Shown: positions 1-9,548 of the stretch, piece by piece
Numbering within the stretch: position 1 is the stretch's first letter
Layout of the letters: each line of letters starts with the position of its first letter
From: Roseiflexus sp. RS-1
Lineage (GTDB): Bacteria > Chloroflexota > Chloroflexia > Chloroflexales > Roseiflexaceae
Reading direction: 5' to 3'
DNA: 64,000 bases
Assembly: GCF_000016665.1 (NCBI RefSeq)
Contig: NC_009523.1
Span: 3,595,501-3,659,500 of the forward strand
Notes under the pieces: model-generated
Told to the model about the DNA's origin: nothing
Database searches by the model: none
What the model saw: only the letters and a program-made list of their open reading frames with translations
Translations under genes and position numbers: made by a program

Positions 1-180
1 GCGGTTGAACGTTCAGCCGGAAGCAGGCAGTGGGTGGAGCCGGAGTATTAGAGGCGACGTAGGGGCGCGCGGGTTGAAGGTTGCAGGTGGGAAGTTCGTC
101 TTTGAACTTCTCTGCGCGCCCGGCGTCTCGGCGGTGCGTTTTTGCAGCGAAGTCTTCAATAGAATACAGGAGAAGCATCT
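1..180. repeat. 5' flank with dispersed GACGCC/TTTTTGCAG repeat
   Basis: No gene is visible. Positions 100-160 carry one copy of a dispersed repeat (a CTCTGCGCGCCCGGCGTCTC block followed by GGCGGTGCGTTTTTGCAG) that recurs in the same or opposite orientation near 25690-25745, 43520-43575, 45985-46080 and 58870-58920. The segment ends with AGGAGAAG, the ribosome binding site of the next gene. Confidence 0.6.
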
Positions 181-1179
181 ATGCCACGTCCGGTCACTCT
201 ATTCACGGGCCAGTGGGCGGACCTGCCGCTGGCGACGCTGGCTGCGAAAGCGAAGAGTTTCGGATACGACGGGTTGGAACTCGCCTGCTGGGGCGATCAT
301 TTCGAGGTCGATAAGGCGCTCGAGTCTGACCGCTACATCCGCGAGAAGCGCGAACTGCTCGAACAGCACGGATTGCAGTGCTTTGCCATCAGCAACCACC
401 TGGTCGGGCAATGCGTATGCGACCGTATCGATGAGCGTCACAAGGCGATCATTCCGGCACGCATCTGGGGGGATGGCGATCCGGAGGGGGTGCGACAGCG
501 CGCTGCCGAGGAGATGAAGAACACGGCGCGCGCCGCCGCCGCCTTCGGCGTCAAACAGGTGAACGGCTTCACCGGTTCGTCGATCTGGCATCTGATCTAC
601 TCCTTCCCGCCCAACATTCCGGAGCAGATCGAAGCAGGATACGCCGATTTCGCCGCGCGCTGGAACCCAATTATGGATGTGTTCGATGAAGTCGGAGTGC
701 GCTTCGGTCTTGAGGTGCATCCGACCGAGATCGCTTATGATATTGTGACCACCGAGAAAACCCTGGCCGCCATCGGGCGCCGCCCGGCGTTCGGCATTAA
801 TTTCGACCCCAGCCACCTGATCCATCAGTTCGTCGATCCGGTGCTGTTTATCGAAACGTTTGCCGACCGGATCTATCACGTGCACGTGAAGGAGAGTCGG
901 CGTAACCTGAACGGACGCACCAGCATTCTGGCATCGCATCTCAACTTCGGCGATCCACGCCGGGGATGGGATTTCGTATCACCTGGACACGGTGATATTC
1001 AGTGGGATCCGATCTTCCGCGCGCTGACCCGCATCGGTTACACCGGTCCGCTCTCGGTGGAATGGGAAGACAGCGGGATGGACCGCGAGTTTGGCGCAGC
1101 AGAAGCCTGTGCGCTGGTCAAGAAGAGCGACTTCCCGCCCAGCGCCGTCGCCTTCGACGCGGCATTCCAGAAGTCGTGA
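181..1179 (+). CDS. Sugar phosphate isomerase/epimerase (xylose-isomerase-like TIM barrel)
   Basis: This 332-residue protein belongs to the AP endonuclease family 2 / xylose-isomerase-like TIM-barrel superfamily, whose members isomerise or epimerise sugars and sugar phosphates with a divalent metal. The expected metal-ligand strands are visible: [23 protein letters not shown] and LSVEWED near the C-terminus. The ATG at 181 has a good ribosome binding site (AGGAGAAG). It is followed after about 100 bp by an SDR dehydrogenase and then xylose isomerase, which suggests a role in oxidising or isomerising an uncommon sugar or polyol. The exact substrate cannot be told from sequence. Confidence 0.85.
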   Translation: MPRPVTLFTGQWADLPLATLAAKAKSFGYDGLELACWGDHFEVDKALESDRYIREKRELLEQHGLQCFAISNHLVGQCVCDRIDERHKAIIPARIWGDGDPEGVRQRAAEEMKNTARAAAAFGVKQVNGFTGSSIWHLIYSFPPNIPEQIEAGYADFAARWNPIMDVFDEVGVRFGLEVHPTEIAYDIVTTEKTLAAIGRRPAFGINFDPSHLIHQFVDPVLFIETFADRIYHVHVKESRRNLNGRTSILASHLNFGDPRRGWDFVSPGHGDIQWDPIFRALTRIGYTGPLSVEWEDSGMDREFGAAEACALVKKSDFPPSAVAFDAAFQKS

Positions 1180-1222
1180 GGCGCCGGGAGGCATCCCTGA
1201 GCCACTTACATCGTCATCTTCC

Positions 1223-1247
1223 GCGCCGACGGAGTCTCCGTCGGCGC
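1223..1247. terminator. Intergenic hairpin, possible terminator
   Basis: A perfect 10-bp inverted repeat (GCGCCGACGG / CCGTCGGCGC, 5-nt loop) lies between the isomerase and SDR genes. No U-tract follows, so it may instead be a processing or mRNA-stability hairpin. Confidence 0.4.
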
Positions 1248-1281
1248 ATCACAAGGTCAGTCGCCAGACAGCAAAGCGCAT

Positions 1282-2058
1282 ATGAGCAGGTTACTTGACG
1301 GAAAAGTCGCTATTGTGACCGGCGCCAGTCGGGAGATCGGCGCTACGATGGCTGAATTGCTGGCGGCGCATGGGTGCGCAGTGCTGGCGGCGCACTTCGG
1401 TGAGGCGGAGCGTGCGGAGGCGCTGGCGGAACGCATTCGTGCAAACGGCGGGCGCATCCTGATCCACGACGCCGATCTATCGCGGGTTGCGGCGAACCAG
1501 GCATTGATCGCACGCGCCGTGGATGCCTTTGGGCGCGTCGATATTCTGGCGGCGAACGCCGGACTGACCATCAGCGCGCCCTTTCTCGCCACAACCGAAG
1601 AACAGTGGGACACCCTGTTCGATCTGAACGTCAAAGGATCGTTCTTCGCCGCGCAGGCCGCCGCACGCCAGATGATCGCGCAGCAAAGCGGCGGGCGCAT
1701 CATCTTCTCCGCTTCGGTGACCGGCGTGCAGGCAATTCCCGGCTTGAGCGCCTATGGGATCACCAAGGCGGCGCTGCGTCATATGGCAAAAACGCTGGCG
1801 TGCGAACTCGGTCTGTATGGCATTACGGTCAATGCGCTGGGCATCGGGGCCATTGTGAATGAACGCAACCGCAACGACGACCCGGAGTACGAAGCGCACT
1901 GGGGACGCGTCACACCCACCGGGCGCGTCGGACTGCCGACCGATGTGGCGCAGGCGCTCCTGTTCCTGGCATCGCCAGAAGCGGCGCACATCACCGGTCA
2001 GACCCTGATCATCGACGGCGGCTGGACGCTGACCAGTCCTCTGCCGCCATCTTCCTGA
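1282..2058 (+). CDS. SDR family NAD(P)-dependent oxidoreductase
   Basis: This is a classical short-chain dehydrogenase/reductase of 258 residues. Residues 13-20 (TGASREIG) form the glycine-rich cofactor loop, followed by the NAG motif (ILAANAGL). The catalytic Ser lies in IIFSASVTG, and Tyr158 and Lys162 form the YxxxK motif (YGITK). The C-terminus GQTLIIDGGW is typical of the FabG/glucose-dehydrogenase-like branch. Its place between a TIM-barrel isomerase and xylose isomerase suggests a sugar or polyol dehydrogenase. Cofactor and substrate preference are not determinable. Confidence 0.88.
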   Translation: MSRLLDGKVAIVTGASREIGATMAELLAAHGCAVLAAHFGEAERAEALAERIRANGGRILIHDADLSRVAANQALIARAVDAFGRVDILAANAGLTISAPFLATTEEQWDTLFDLNVKGSFFAAQAAARQMIAQQSGGRIIFSASVTGVQAIPGLSAYGITKAALRHMAKTLACELGLYGITVNALGIGAIVNERNRNDDPEYEAHWGRVTPTGRVGLPTDVAQALLFLASPEAAHITGQTLIIDGGWTLTSPLPPSS

Positions 2059-2168
2059 CTCCTGGTATCATACGCGCGGCGCGAACGCGCCGGTCAACAG
2101 ATAATGCAGCGCGTATGAATGGAACGCCGCCCGGTTGCGGCATTCAGGAGAAGAGAGGAGGAACAACG

Positions 2169-2591
2169 ATGAAACTGGCGCAGGTCGAAGGACTCGAACC
2201 GGATGTGATCGCCCGCCTCAGCGCGACAGGCATTGAGACAACCCATGATCTGCTGGCACGCGGCGCCGAACCTGCTGGCAGAGCTGAGATTACCGGCGCT
2301 TCCGGTTTGACCGAACCCGCCCTGCTCAGCATTCTGTTTCGCGCCGATCTGGAACGGGTGCACGGGATCGGGTGGGATTACGCCGGTCTGCTGGTGGAAG
2401 CCGGGGTCAGCACGGTGACCGATCTGGCGCATCGCCAGGCGGAAGAGTTACGCAAACGCCTGGCAGCAGTCAATGCTGAGCGCGGTCTGGTGAAGCGCGT
2501 ACCATCGCTGGCGCAGGTGACTGCCTGGATCGACCACGCGCGCACCCTGCCGGGTGTGCTCACGTTTGGCGGCGGCGGCGAAACATATTGA
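2169..2591 (+). CDS. DUF4332 domain protein (helix-hairpin-helix-like)
   Basis: This 140-residue protein resembles the DUF4332 family: two helix-hairpin-helix-like halves, with IARLSATGIETTHDLL and YAGLLVEAGVSTVTDLA as paired repeats. Such domains probably mediate nucleic-acid or protein contacts, but no function is established. The ATG at 2169 is preceded by a very purine-rich ribosome binding site (GAGAAGAGAGGAGG). An upstream in-frame start at 2115 is less likely. It sits 27 bp before xylose isomerase and is probably co-transcribed. Confidence 0.7.
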   Translation: MKLAQVEGLEPDVIARLSATGIETTHDLLARGAEPAGRAEITGASGLTEPALLSILFRADLERVHGIGWDYAGLLVEAGVSTVTDLAHRQAEELRKRLAAVNAERGLVKRVPSLAQVTAWIDHARTLPGVLTFGGGGETY

Positions 2592-2618
2592 TGACTTCCT
2601 GCGAAAGTGAGCATCCCT

Positions 2619-3788
2619 ATGAGTGACATGTACGAACCCAAACCCGAACACAAATTCACCTTCGGACTCTGGACGGTTGGCAACATCGGGCGTGATCCGT
2701 TCGGCGAACCGGTGCGCCAGCCTCTTTCGCCGGTCGAAATCGTCCATCTGCTGGCGGAAGTTGGCGCGTATGGCGTCAATTTCCACGACAACGACCTGAT
2801 CCCGATCGATGCAACACCGGCGGATCGCGACCGCATTCTACGCGAGTTCAAGGCGGCGCTCCAGGAAACCGGCCTCGTTGTGCCGATGGCGACGACCAAC
2901 CTCTTTGCCGATCCGGTCTTCAAGGATGGCGCCTTTACCTCGAACGATCCTAAAGTGCGCGCATACGCGCTACAAAAAACAATGCGCGCAATCGATCTGG
3001 GCGTTGAATGTGGCGCGAAGGTGTACGTTTTCTGGGGCGGTCGCGAAGGCGTTGAGAGTGACGCGGCGAAGGATCCGCAGGAAGGGTTGAAACGCTACCG
3101 CGAAGCGATCAATTTCCTCTGCGCCTATGTGAAAGACCAGGGGTACGACCTGAAATTCGCGCTCGAACCCAAGCCGAACGAGCCGCGCGGCGACATCTAT
3201 CTGGCGACTGTCGGGCACGCGCTGGCGTTCATCAACACGCTCGACTACCCGGACATGGTCGGGCTGAACCCGGAAGTCGCCCATGAAACAATGGCAGGAC
3301 TGAACTTCCTGCACGGCGTCGCGCAGGCGTGGGATGCTGGCAAACTGTTCCATATCGACCTGAACGATCAGGTAATCGGGCGCTACGATCAGGATTTCCG
3401 CTTCGGAGCGGTCAATCTGAAAGCCGCCTTCTTCCTGGTGCGCTTCCTGGAAAAGGTCGGGTACCAGGGGAGTCGTCACTTCGATGCACACGCCTACCGC
3501 ACCGAGGATTATGAAGGGGTGAAAGCGTTTGCCCGCGGCTGTATGCGCACCTACCTGATCTTGAAAGAAAAGGCGCGCCGCTTTGACGAAGATGCCGAGA
3601 TTCAGGCGTTGCTGGCGGAAATCTCTGCCGACGACGGCTCGATGGCGCCGTTCCAGGGCGGCTACAGCCGCGAAAAGGCTGCCGCGCTCAAGGCGCATCC
3701 GTTCGACCGGGCGGCGCTTGGGCGACGCGGGCTGGCGTATGAGCGCCTCGATCAACTGACGAACGAATTGTTGCTCGGCGTTCGTTAA
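2619..3788 (+). CDS. xylA: Xylose isomerase
   Basis: XylA interconverts D-xylose and D-xylulose. At 389 residues it matches the shorter (actinobacterial, class I) type. All catalytic and metal residues are present: His56 and Asp59 in FHDND, Glu183 and Lys185 in [15 protein letters not shown] with the metal Glu and His, [14 protein letters not shown] and RHFDAHAYR. The ATG at 2619 gives an N-terminus like known family members; a GTG at 2607 and an ATG at 2628 are alternatives. Xylulokinase lies 3.4 kb downstream on the same strand, which completes the pathway to xylulose 5-phosphate. Confidence 0.95.
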   Translation: MSDMYEPKPEHKFTFGLWTVGNIGRDPFGEPVRQPLSPVEIVHLLAEVGAYGVNFHDNDLIPIDATPADRDRILREFKAALQETGLVVPMATTNLFADPVFKDGAFTSNDPKVRAYALQKTMRAIDLGVECGAKVYVFWGGREGVESDAAKDPQEGLKRYREAINFLCAYVKDQGYDLKFALEPKPNEPRGDIYLATVGHALAFINTLDYPDMVGLNPEVAHETMAGLNFLHGVAQAWDAGKLFHIDLNDQVIGRYDQDFRFGAVNLKAAFFLVRFLEKVGYQGSRHFDAHAYRTEDYEGVKAFARGCMRTYLILKEKARRFDEDAEIQALLAEISADDGSMAPFQGGYSREKAAALKAHPFDRAALGRRGLAYERLDQLTNELLLGVR

Positions 3789-3818
3789 GCGGCGGAAGTG
3801 ACGTATCTGCTCTTGTAA

Positions 3819-3847
3819 CACAGGCGAAGGCGTTGCCTTCGCCTGTG
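3819..3847. terminator. Hairpin terminator after xylA
   Basis: A perfect 13-bp inverted repeat (CACAGGCGAAGGC / GCCTTCGCCTGTG) with a 3-nt loop lies 30 bp after the xylA stop. It is followed by a moderately T-rich stretch, consistent with an intrinsic terminator. Confidence 0.7.
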
Positions 3848-4058
3848 CCATTTCTGACTCTCTTCTTACAGCCATCTCCCCCGCTGATAACAATCTTTTC
3901 AGATTTATTGACGAAGCGCTCCATTTCTCCTTATAGTTCAGCCTGAAGCAATATGTCGTAGCAAAAGAGCGAAGCAGGACCATGTTTTGATGCCTGAGCG
4001 CCGCACTGCTCGCATCATGCGCCTGTTGTTGCGCCAAAACAGACGCCAGGAGCGAATT

Positions 4059-7034
4059 ATGCGATGCAATCGTGCCCTTGTATGGCTTGGAATCCTCCTT
4101 ATTGCGAGCATGCTGCCGGTTTCATCCCCCACCCACTCGACCGCCATTGCGCAGAGTGCGCCCGATGGACCACAACCGGGTGACGTGTTTCGTGAGTATG
4201 CATTTCCGCAACGCCTGACACTCTGCTTCCGTCCTTCCAATTCTGCATCGTGCAACAACATTCCGGTAGAACGCTCTGCGGGTCTGACATTCAACCCGGC
4301 TGGCGCAGTGCGCGCTGAACTGGCGGTCGAATACTGGGGCGGTCACATCGGAACCCGCCAGCATTTTCGCGTCAACAGTCAGGATTACTGGCAACCTTTG
4401 CCACCGATCCAGAATGTTCCCGCAGGCGCTCGCCAGCACTGCTATTTCCGCTCCGTGCTGGGACGCACCCTGCCGCTTGATCTGAGTCAATTGCGAAACG
4501 GCGAGAATCGCTTCCGCTTTACAATCGGGCACAACAATCAGTATGGTCAGGACATCAGTTGTCCAGGCAACTTTGGTTGGGGAACAACGTATGTCTACGG
4601 TTTCATCGCCCGCCTCTACTACACACCCGGCAGTATTCCCGCTCCCGGCGGCACAATCGTATCGCCCGCCCAAAACGCGACCATCGGTGAAATGCCGCAG
4701 ATCACCGTCCAGGCGACGCCTCCAACCGGACGGACAATAGCGCGGGTTGATGTGATCGGTGAGTATCTCGATTACGACTGGGATGGCAACGGCGTGTTGC
4801 GCGAATGGCAGTACCAGATGGCGCGCACCCAGATGCAACGCCATATCGGTCAGGCGGTGCGTGACGGAAATGTGTATCGCGTGGTGTGGAATACGACATG
4901 GATTCCGGATCAGGTCGATGCGAACGGCAACCCGTTGCCGGTCCGTCTCATGGCGAAGATCACCGATAGCGACGGGGTATCGATTATGACCGCAGCGCGC
5001 ACCGTATGGTTTCAACGCAGCGGTCGTCAGGTGCGTATGTACACCTCCTCACACGATCACGGCGCTTCAGCGCAGCGCGTCTTTGGCGTGCCGCAGAACT
5101 TTGGTCCGCGCAATTCGCAGACCGTGACATCGACCCTTACCATCGCCGATGATCCAACCGGCGCCGCCGCCGCACGCATGATCATCCATACATGGGCTGG
5201 CGATCAGACGAAAGAAGAGCCGACGGTTCGTGATCGTATCACGATCAACGATGTTCCAATCGTTAATGTCAATGCCCGCGCTCCCGAAACTCCCACCCCG
5301 CCGATTGGCGCCGATCATCACTGGAGTTTCGACTGGCGCGATGTGCCGGTATCGGCACTGATCCAGGGCGATAATCTCTTTCGTGTGTGGACGAATCGGC
5401 AGGGTCATCACCTGGAGATCGCGTGGCCCGGTCCGGCGCTGATGGTCGAATGGGTGGACGCTCCTTATGCCCATGACCAGGTGGTTGTCACTCCGGAAGA
5501 TACGCCGATAACAATCACGCTGACCGGATCGACGCCTTTTGTCAATCCATTGACGATCGCCCCGATCAGCAATCCTTCACGTGGAACGCTCAGCGGCGCA
5601 GGATCGACCCGTATCTATACGCCGCAGGCACATTACAACGGAACTGACCGGTTCGACTTCCGCGTTTCCAGCAGTGATGGGCAGGACAACGGAACGATCT
5701 ATATCGTCGTTACACCGGTCAACGACGCACCGGTGCTAAACCCTGCACCACGAACATTGCCATCCATCGATGAAGATATCCCTGACGCCAGCAATCCGGG
5801 CACAACGGTTGGCGCGCTGCTTACCGACATGGTTACCGATGTCGATTCTGATGCTCTTCCGGCAGGAATAGCGCTGGTGGGCGCCAGCGGCAACGGGACA
5901 TGGCAGTACTCGCTCGATGGCGCTGCATGGCTGGATGTCGGCACGGTATCGATAACCAGCGCGCTCACGCTCGAACCAACCGCCCGGATCAGGTTCCGTC
6001 CCGCACCGAACTTTTTCGGGCAGGCGAGTGTCACCTACCGCGCATGGGATCGCAGTGACGGCGCAGCCAATGGTCAGCGCGGCGTCAATCCTGGCAATGG
6101 CGGCGGAACGAGCGCCTACAGCAGCGCCACGGCAACGGCAACGATCACCGTGAATCCGGTCAACGACCCGCCGGAGATCACACTCTCCAGCAACGTTACC
6201 ACGACCCACATCCTGGCATTGTTCAATGTGAGCGGATCGGTCGTCGATATCGAAGACGAGACATTGAACGTGACGATCGATTTTGGCGATGGCGTGTCCA
6301 ATACCCTCACGTCGCAGCGCACATTCGATGTTACCCATCAGTACCAACGCAGTGGCGCCTATACTGTCACCGTGACGGTGCGCGACTCAGCACAGGCAAC
6401 TGCCAGCGCGTCGTTCGTTGTGCGCGCTGTGAACGATCCGCCCGAAGTGACGCTCGACGCGACCACCCCTTCTTCTGTGCATATCTTCACGCCATTCAGC
6501 GGCGCCGGTTCGTTCTCCGACACCGAAAATGACTCGATCACACTCCAGATCGACTTCGGCGATGGCACGCCTGCGCAAACGATAACTCCAGCGACGGATC
6601 GGACGTTCACCTTCAACCATCGGTATGAACGAAGCGGACAGTACACGATGACGGTCACCGTGCGCGACTCAGAATCGACAACGCGCACAACATACCCGGT
6701 GCGGGTGATCAATCATCCGCCGGTTGTCACCATCAGCGCACCAGCCCAGATCAAACGTGACGATCCCTTCGTCGGCGCCGGCTCATTCTCCGATGTCGAA
6801 GAGGTTCCGCTGAGCAACTGGAATGCGACCGTCGATTATGGCGATGGGAGCGGACCACAACCTCTCGCGCTGTCCGACGAGAAGCGTTTTGTGCTGAACC
6901 ACTCCTATGCGGAAGAGGGGACATACACCGTCACTGTGCGCGTCTCCGATCGTGAAGGGGCGATCGGAACGGCGTCGATCTCTGTTCGCGTGAGCCGATA
7001 CTTCGTCGTGTACGTCCCTATGGTCGTCCGCTAG
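4059..7034 (+). CDS. Secreted multidomain protein with cadherin-like and three PKD domains
   Basis: The 991-residue product starts with a signal peptide (hydrophobic WLGILLIASMLPV, cleavage near IAQS). An unassigned N-terminal beta-rich region (about 30-460) is followed by an Ig/cadherin-like module (EDTPITITL to VVTPVNDAPV, about 475-555), a second such module to about 700, and three PKD domains (about 703-975). Each PKD carries a DFGDG or DYGDG motif and a Y-x3-G-x-YT-V-TV-RV end. The start at 4059 is supported by AGGAG seven bases upstream. The C-terminus ends YFVVYVPMVVR, a short aliphatic tail with a final Arg. Likely an extracellular adhesin or carbohydrate-binding surface protein. It interrupts the xylA-xylB pair. 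Confidence 0.85.
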   Translation: MRCNRALVWLGILLIASMLPVSSPTHSTAIAQSAPDGPQPGDVFREYAFPQRLTLCFRPSNSASCNNIPVERSAGLTFNPAGAVRAELAVEYWGGHIGTRQHFRVNSQDYWQPLPPIQNVPAGARQHCYFRSVLGRTLPLDLSQLRNGENRFRFTIGHNNQYGQDISCPGNFGWGTTYVYGFIARLYYTPGSIPAPGGTIVSPAQNATIGEMPQITVQATPPTGRTIARVDVIGEYLDYDWDGNGVLREWQYQMARTQMQRHIGQAVRDGNVYRVVWNTTWIPDQVDANGNPLPVRLMAKITDSDGVSIMTAARTVWFQRSGRQVRMYTSSHDHGASAQRVFGVPQNFGPRNSQTVTSTLTIADDPTGAAAARMIIHTWAGDQTKEEPTVRDRITINDVPIVNVNARAPETPTPPIGADHHWSFDWRDVPVSALIQGDNLFRVWTNRQGHHLEIAWPGPALMVEWVDAPYAHDQVVVTPEDTPITITLTGSTPFVNPLTIAPISNPSRGTLSGAGSTRIYTPQAHYNGTDRFDFRVSSSDGQDNGTIYIVVTPVNDAPVLNPAPRTLPSIDEDIPDASNPGTTVGALLTDMVTDVDSDALPAGIALVGASGNGTWQYSLDGAAWLDVGTVSITSALTLEPTARIRFRPAPNFFGQASVTYRAWDRSDGAANGQRGVNPGNGGGTSAYSSATATATITVNPVNDPPEITLSSNVTTTHILALFNVSGSVVDIEDETLNVTIDFGDGVSNTLTSQRTFDVTHQYQRSGAYTVTVTVRDSAQATASASFVVRAVNDPPEVTLDATTPSSVHIFTPFSGAGSFSDTENDSITLQIDFGDGTPAQTITPATDRTFTFNHRYERSGQYTMTVTVRDSESTTRTTYPVRVINHPPVVTISAPAQIKRDDPFVGAGSFSDVEEVPLSNWNATVDYGDGSGPQPLALSDEKRFVLNHSYAEEGTYTVTVRVSDREGAIGTASISVRVSRYFVVYVPMVVR

Positions 7035-7057
7035 ATTTACGGGATGTCTTGTCGGGT

Positions 7058-7091
7058 TTCCGCTGGAGGGCAATACCGCCCTCCAGCGGAA
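7058..7091. terminator. Strong hairpin after the PKD protein
   Basis: A perfect 14-bp inverted repeat (TTCCGCTGGAGGGC / GCCCTCCAGCGGAA) with a 6-nt loop begins 24 bp after the stop codon. There is no clear U-tract. It is probably a transcription terminator or 3'-end stabiliser. Confidence 0.6.
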
Positions 7092-7222
7092 CCATGATAC
7101 GGGGAATTCTCCCTGAAGTGATTGTCAACCCTGTAGAATAAACGCTCCCGCTCCACCCTTGACGGCACGGCATAACCCGGTATGATCGCAGCAAGAACCA
7201 TTCTAGCCTGCGAGGGATTCCT

Positions 7223-8737
7223 ATGTCTGCCTGTCTTCTCGGTCTCGATATTGGCACCACCGGCGCCAGGGCGCTCCTCTGCGACGAACACGGTCGCGTT
7301 CTGTCGGTTGCAACCGCCGAATACCCGCTATCGACGCCCCAACCTCTCTGGAGCGAACAAAACCCGGAAGACTGGTGGCGCGGGGCATGTGATGCGTTGC
7401 GCGCCGTCGTCGCTCAGGCAGGTGTTGCGCCTGAGCAGATCAGGGGATTGGGACTGACCGGACAGATGCATGGATCGGTGTTTCTCGACGAACAGGATCA
7501 GGTTATCCGCCCGGCGCTGCTATGGAACGACCAGCGCACTGCGGCAGAGTGCGCCGAAATCACGGCGCGGGTCGGCGCCGAACGATTGATTGCGATCGCG
7601 GGCAATCCGGCGCTTACCGGGTTTCAAGCGCCGAAAATCCTCTGGCTGCGCAATCATGAACCGGAGCGATATGCGCGGGTAGCGCAGGTGCTCCTGCCGA
7701 AGGATTACATCCGCCGCAGATTGACCGGCATCAGCGCCACCGATGCCGCCGACGCCGCCGGTACTCTGCTGCTCGACCTGCGCCAGCGTGACTGGAGTGA
7801 TGAGATTCTGGCTGCGCTCGACATCCCGCGCGCCTGGCTCCCCCGTGTGTTTGAGGGTCCTGAAGTGACCGGCGAAGTGCGCCCTGACATCGCAGCGGCG
7901 CTGGGATTGCCCGCGGGTCTGCCGGTCGTTGCTGGCGGCGGCGATAATGCAGCGGCAGCAGTCGGCGCAGGCATCGTACAATCCGGCATCGTCAGCAGCA
8001 GCATCGGCACCAGCGGCGTTATCTTCGCCCATTCCGACGAGATTGCGCTTGATCCGCATGGGCGGTTGCACACCTTCTGCCACAGTGTGCCCGGTCGTTA
8101 CCACCTGATGGCGGTCACACTCGCGGCTGGCGGATCGTTCCGCTGGTTCCGCGACACGCTGCGTACCGTGACCGGTCAACATCTCGGGTACGACGATCTC
8201 ACCAACCTGGCGGAATCGGTTCCGCCCGGCGCCGAAGGGTTGATCTTCCTGCCGTACCTCAGCGGCGAGCGCACGCCGCATCTCGATCCGCTTGCCCGCG
8301 GCGCATTCATCGGACTTACGGCGCGCCACACCCTGGCGCATATGGCGCGTGCGGTGATGGAAGGGGTTGTGTTTGCGCTGCGTGATGGACTGGAGATTAT
8401 GCGCAACCTGGGGATGGCGCCAGACCAGATCCGCGCAACCGGCGGCGGCGGCAAAAGCCCACTGTGGCGGCAGATGCAGGCGAACATCTACGCAACCCCG
8501 GTGGCAACGCTGGCTGCCGAAGAAGGACCGGCATACGGCGCTGCTCTGCTCGCCGGTGTTGGCGCCGGACTCTTCCGCGATGTCGCGGACGCGGTCGACC
8601 GGTGCGTCACCCTGACCGCCAGCGTCGTCCCCGACGATCACGCGGTCGCACAGTATGATCGCGTCTATGCCATTTACCGCGATATGTACGCCGCCTTGCG
8701 CGACGGCATGCACCGTCTGGCAGGAGTGTCTGCGTAA
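7223..8737 (+). CDS. xylB: Xylulokinase
   Basis: XylB phosphorylates D-xylulose to xylulose 5-phosphate with ATP. The 504-residue protein has both FGGY-kinase halves: the N-terminal phosphate loop GLDIGTTGARALL, GLTGQMHG, the catalytic Asp241 in GGGDN, the IGTSGVIF loop, and the C-terminal adenosine motif ATGGGGKSPLW. The start is an ATG with GAGGGA upstream. It works with xylA and feeds the pentose phosphate pathway, for which rpiA is also present at 44.1 kb. Confidence 0.93.
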   Translation: MSACLLGLDIGTTGARALLCDEHGRVLSVATAEYPLSTPQPLWSEQNPEDWWRGACDALRAVVAQAGVAPEQIRGLGLTGQMHGSVFLDEQDQVIRPALLWNDQRTAAECAEITARVGAERLIAIAGNPALTGFQAPKILWLRNHEPERYARVAQVLLPKDYIRRRLTGISATDAADAAGTLLLDLRQRDWSDEILAALDIPRAWLPRVFEGPEVTGEVRPDIAAALGLPAGLPVVAGGGDNAAAAVGAGIVQSGIVSSSIGTSGVIFAHSDEIALDPHGRLHTFCHSVPGRYHLMAVTLAAGGSFRWFRDTLRTVTGQHLGYDDLTNLAESVPPGAEGLIFLPYLSGERTPHLDPLARGAFIGLTARHTLAHMARAVMEGVVFALRDGLEIMRNLGMAPDQIRATGGGGKSPLWRQMQANIYATPVATLAAEEGPAYGAALLAGVGAGLFRDVADAVDRCVTLTASVVPDDHAVAQYDRVYAIYRDMYAALRDGMHRLAGVSA

Positions 8738-8776
8738 CCGGACGGCGCATCCCAACGGTACATCAGCAGAAACGAC

Positions 8777-8830
8777 GGCGCGGCATGCCACATTCACCCG
8801 CTACGAGACAGCAGACCGGCATGCCGCGCC
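8777..8830. terminator. Long-loop inverted repeat after xylB
   Basis: A perfect 13-bp inverted repeat (GGCGCGGCATGCC / GGCATGCCGCGCC) encloses 28 nt, followed by CCTTTCC. It lies between xylB and the next gene, whose ribosome binding site (TGGAGATG) follows at once. Probable terminator or attenuator-like hairpin. Confidence 0.45.
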
Positions 8831-8849
8831 CCTTTCCTGGAGATGATCC

Positions 8850-9545
8850 ATGAGCACATTCGACTATGCCAACCAGGCGCTTCGGCGCGACATGATCGCC
8901 TATGCCCGGGCATTGCGCACAATTGTCGCAGCGCTGCCAGAAGCGCGGGCATTGTGCGATAAGGTGCTCAAGGAAGTGCGTCTGATCCAGGCGCTGCTGG
9001 CATTCACCAGCGGTCCGCAGATGGCGGCGCTGGCGCAGATCGCCTATACGCTCAGCAATCTCTGGTCCTACCGGGATCAATCCTTTGCGCGCACGCTGGG
9101 GTTTGGCGACGAGATCAACGAAGCGCGCGCCTACCGCGATGAAGCGCGTCGCGGCATCGCGCTACTGGCGCGTCACGCGGGGAACGATCCGCTGGCGCAC
9201 GAGTTGACCGTCTGTTTGAACAATATCATCGCGTATCTGGAAGAAGAAGAACGTCTGTTGATCGAATGCGATCAAGCCATTCGTCCACACGCTGAGAATA
9301 TGGAGATCACCCGCAAGCGTCTGAACCTCCTGATCGCCGCCATCGACGCGCGCATGCCAGCAACGCCGGAAACCGCCGCCACCCTGGCATCCTACAGTGA
9401 AGCGTCGCGCCTGCTGCACGACTGGGAGAGCGGCGTACCCCTCAATGATCACGGCGTCGAGATCCTGGAAACCTGTATCGACCTGCTCGAACGCGCCGGT
9501 CTGGTCTTTTCGGCACCGCCGCTCAACCCCGGACGCATGGCGTAG
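8850..9545 (+). CDS. Hypothetical alpha-helical protein
   Basis: The family is not recognised. The 231-residue product is strongly predicted helical (Ala/Leu/Glu/Arg-rich, few Gly or Pro until the last 30 residues), with no signal peptide or membrane span. A Glu-rich helix (IAYLEEEERLLIE) lies near residue 130. Codon use and GC content match the neighbours, and a convincing ribosome binding site (CTGGAGATGATCC) precedes the ATG, so it is probably a real cytoplasmic protein. It is convergent with the following minus-strand gene, with only 3 bp between them. Confidence 0.65.
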   Translation: MSTFDYANQALRRDMIAYARALRTIVAALPEARALCDKVLKEVRLIQALLAFTSGPQMAALAQIAYTLSNLWSYRDQSFARTLGFGDEINEARAYRDEARRGIALLARHAGNDPLAHELTVCLNNIIAYLEEEERLLIECDQAIRPHAENMEITRKRLNLLIAAIDARMPATPETAATLASYSEASRLLHDWESGVPLNDHGVEILETCIDLLERAGLVFSAPPLNPGRMA

Positions 9546-9548
9546 CCA

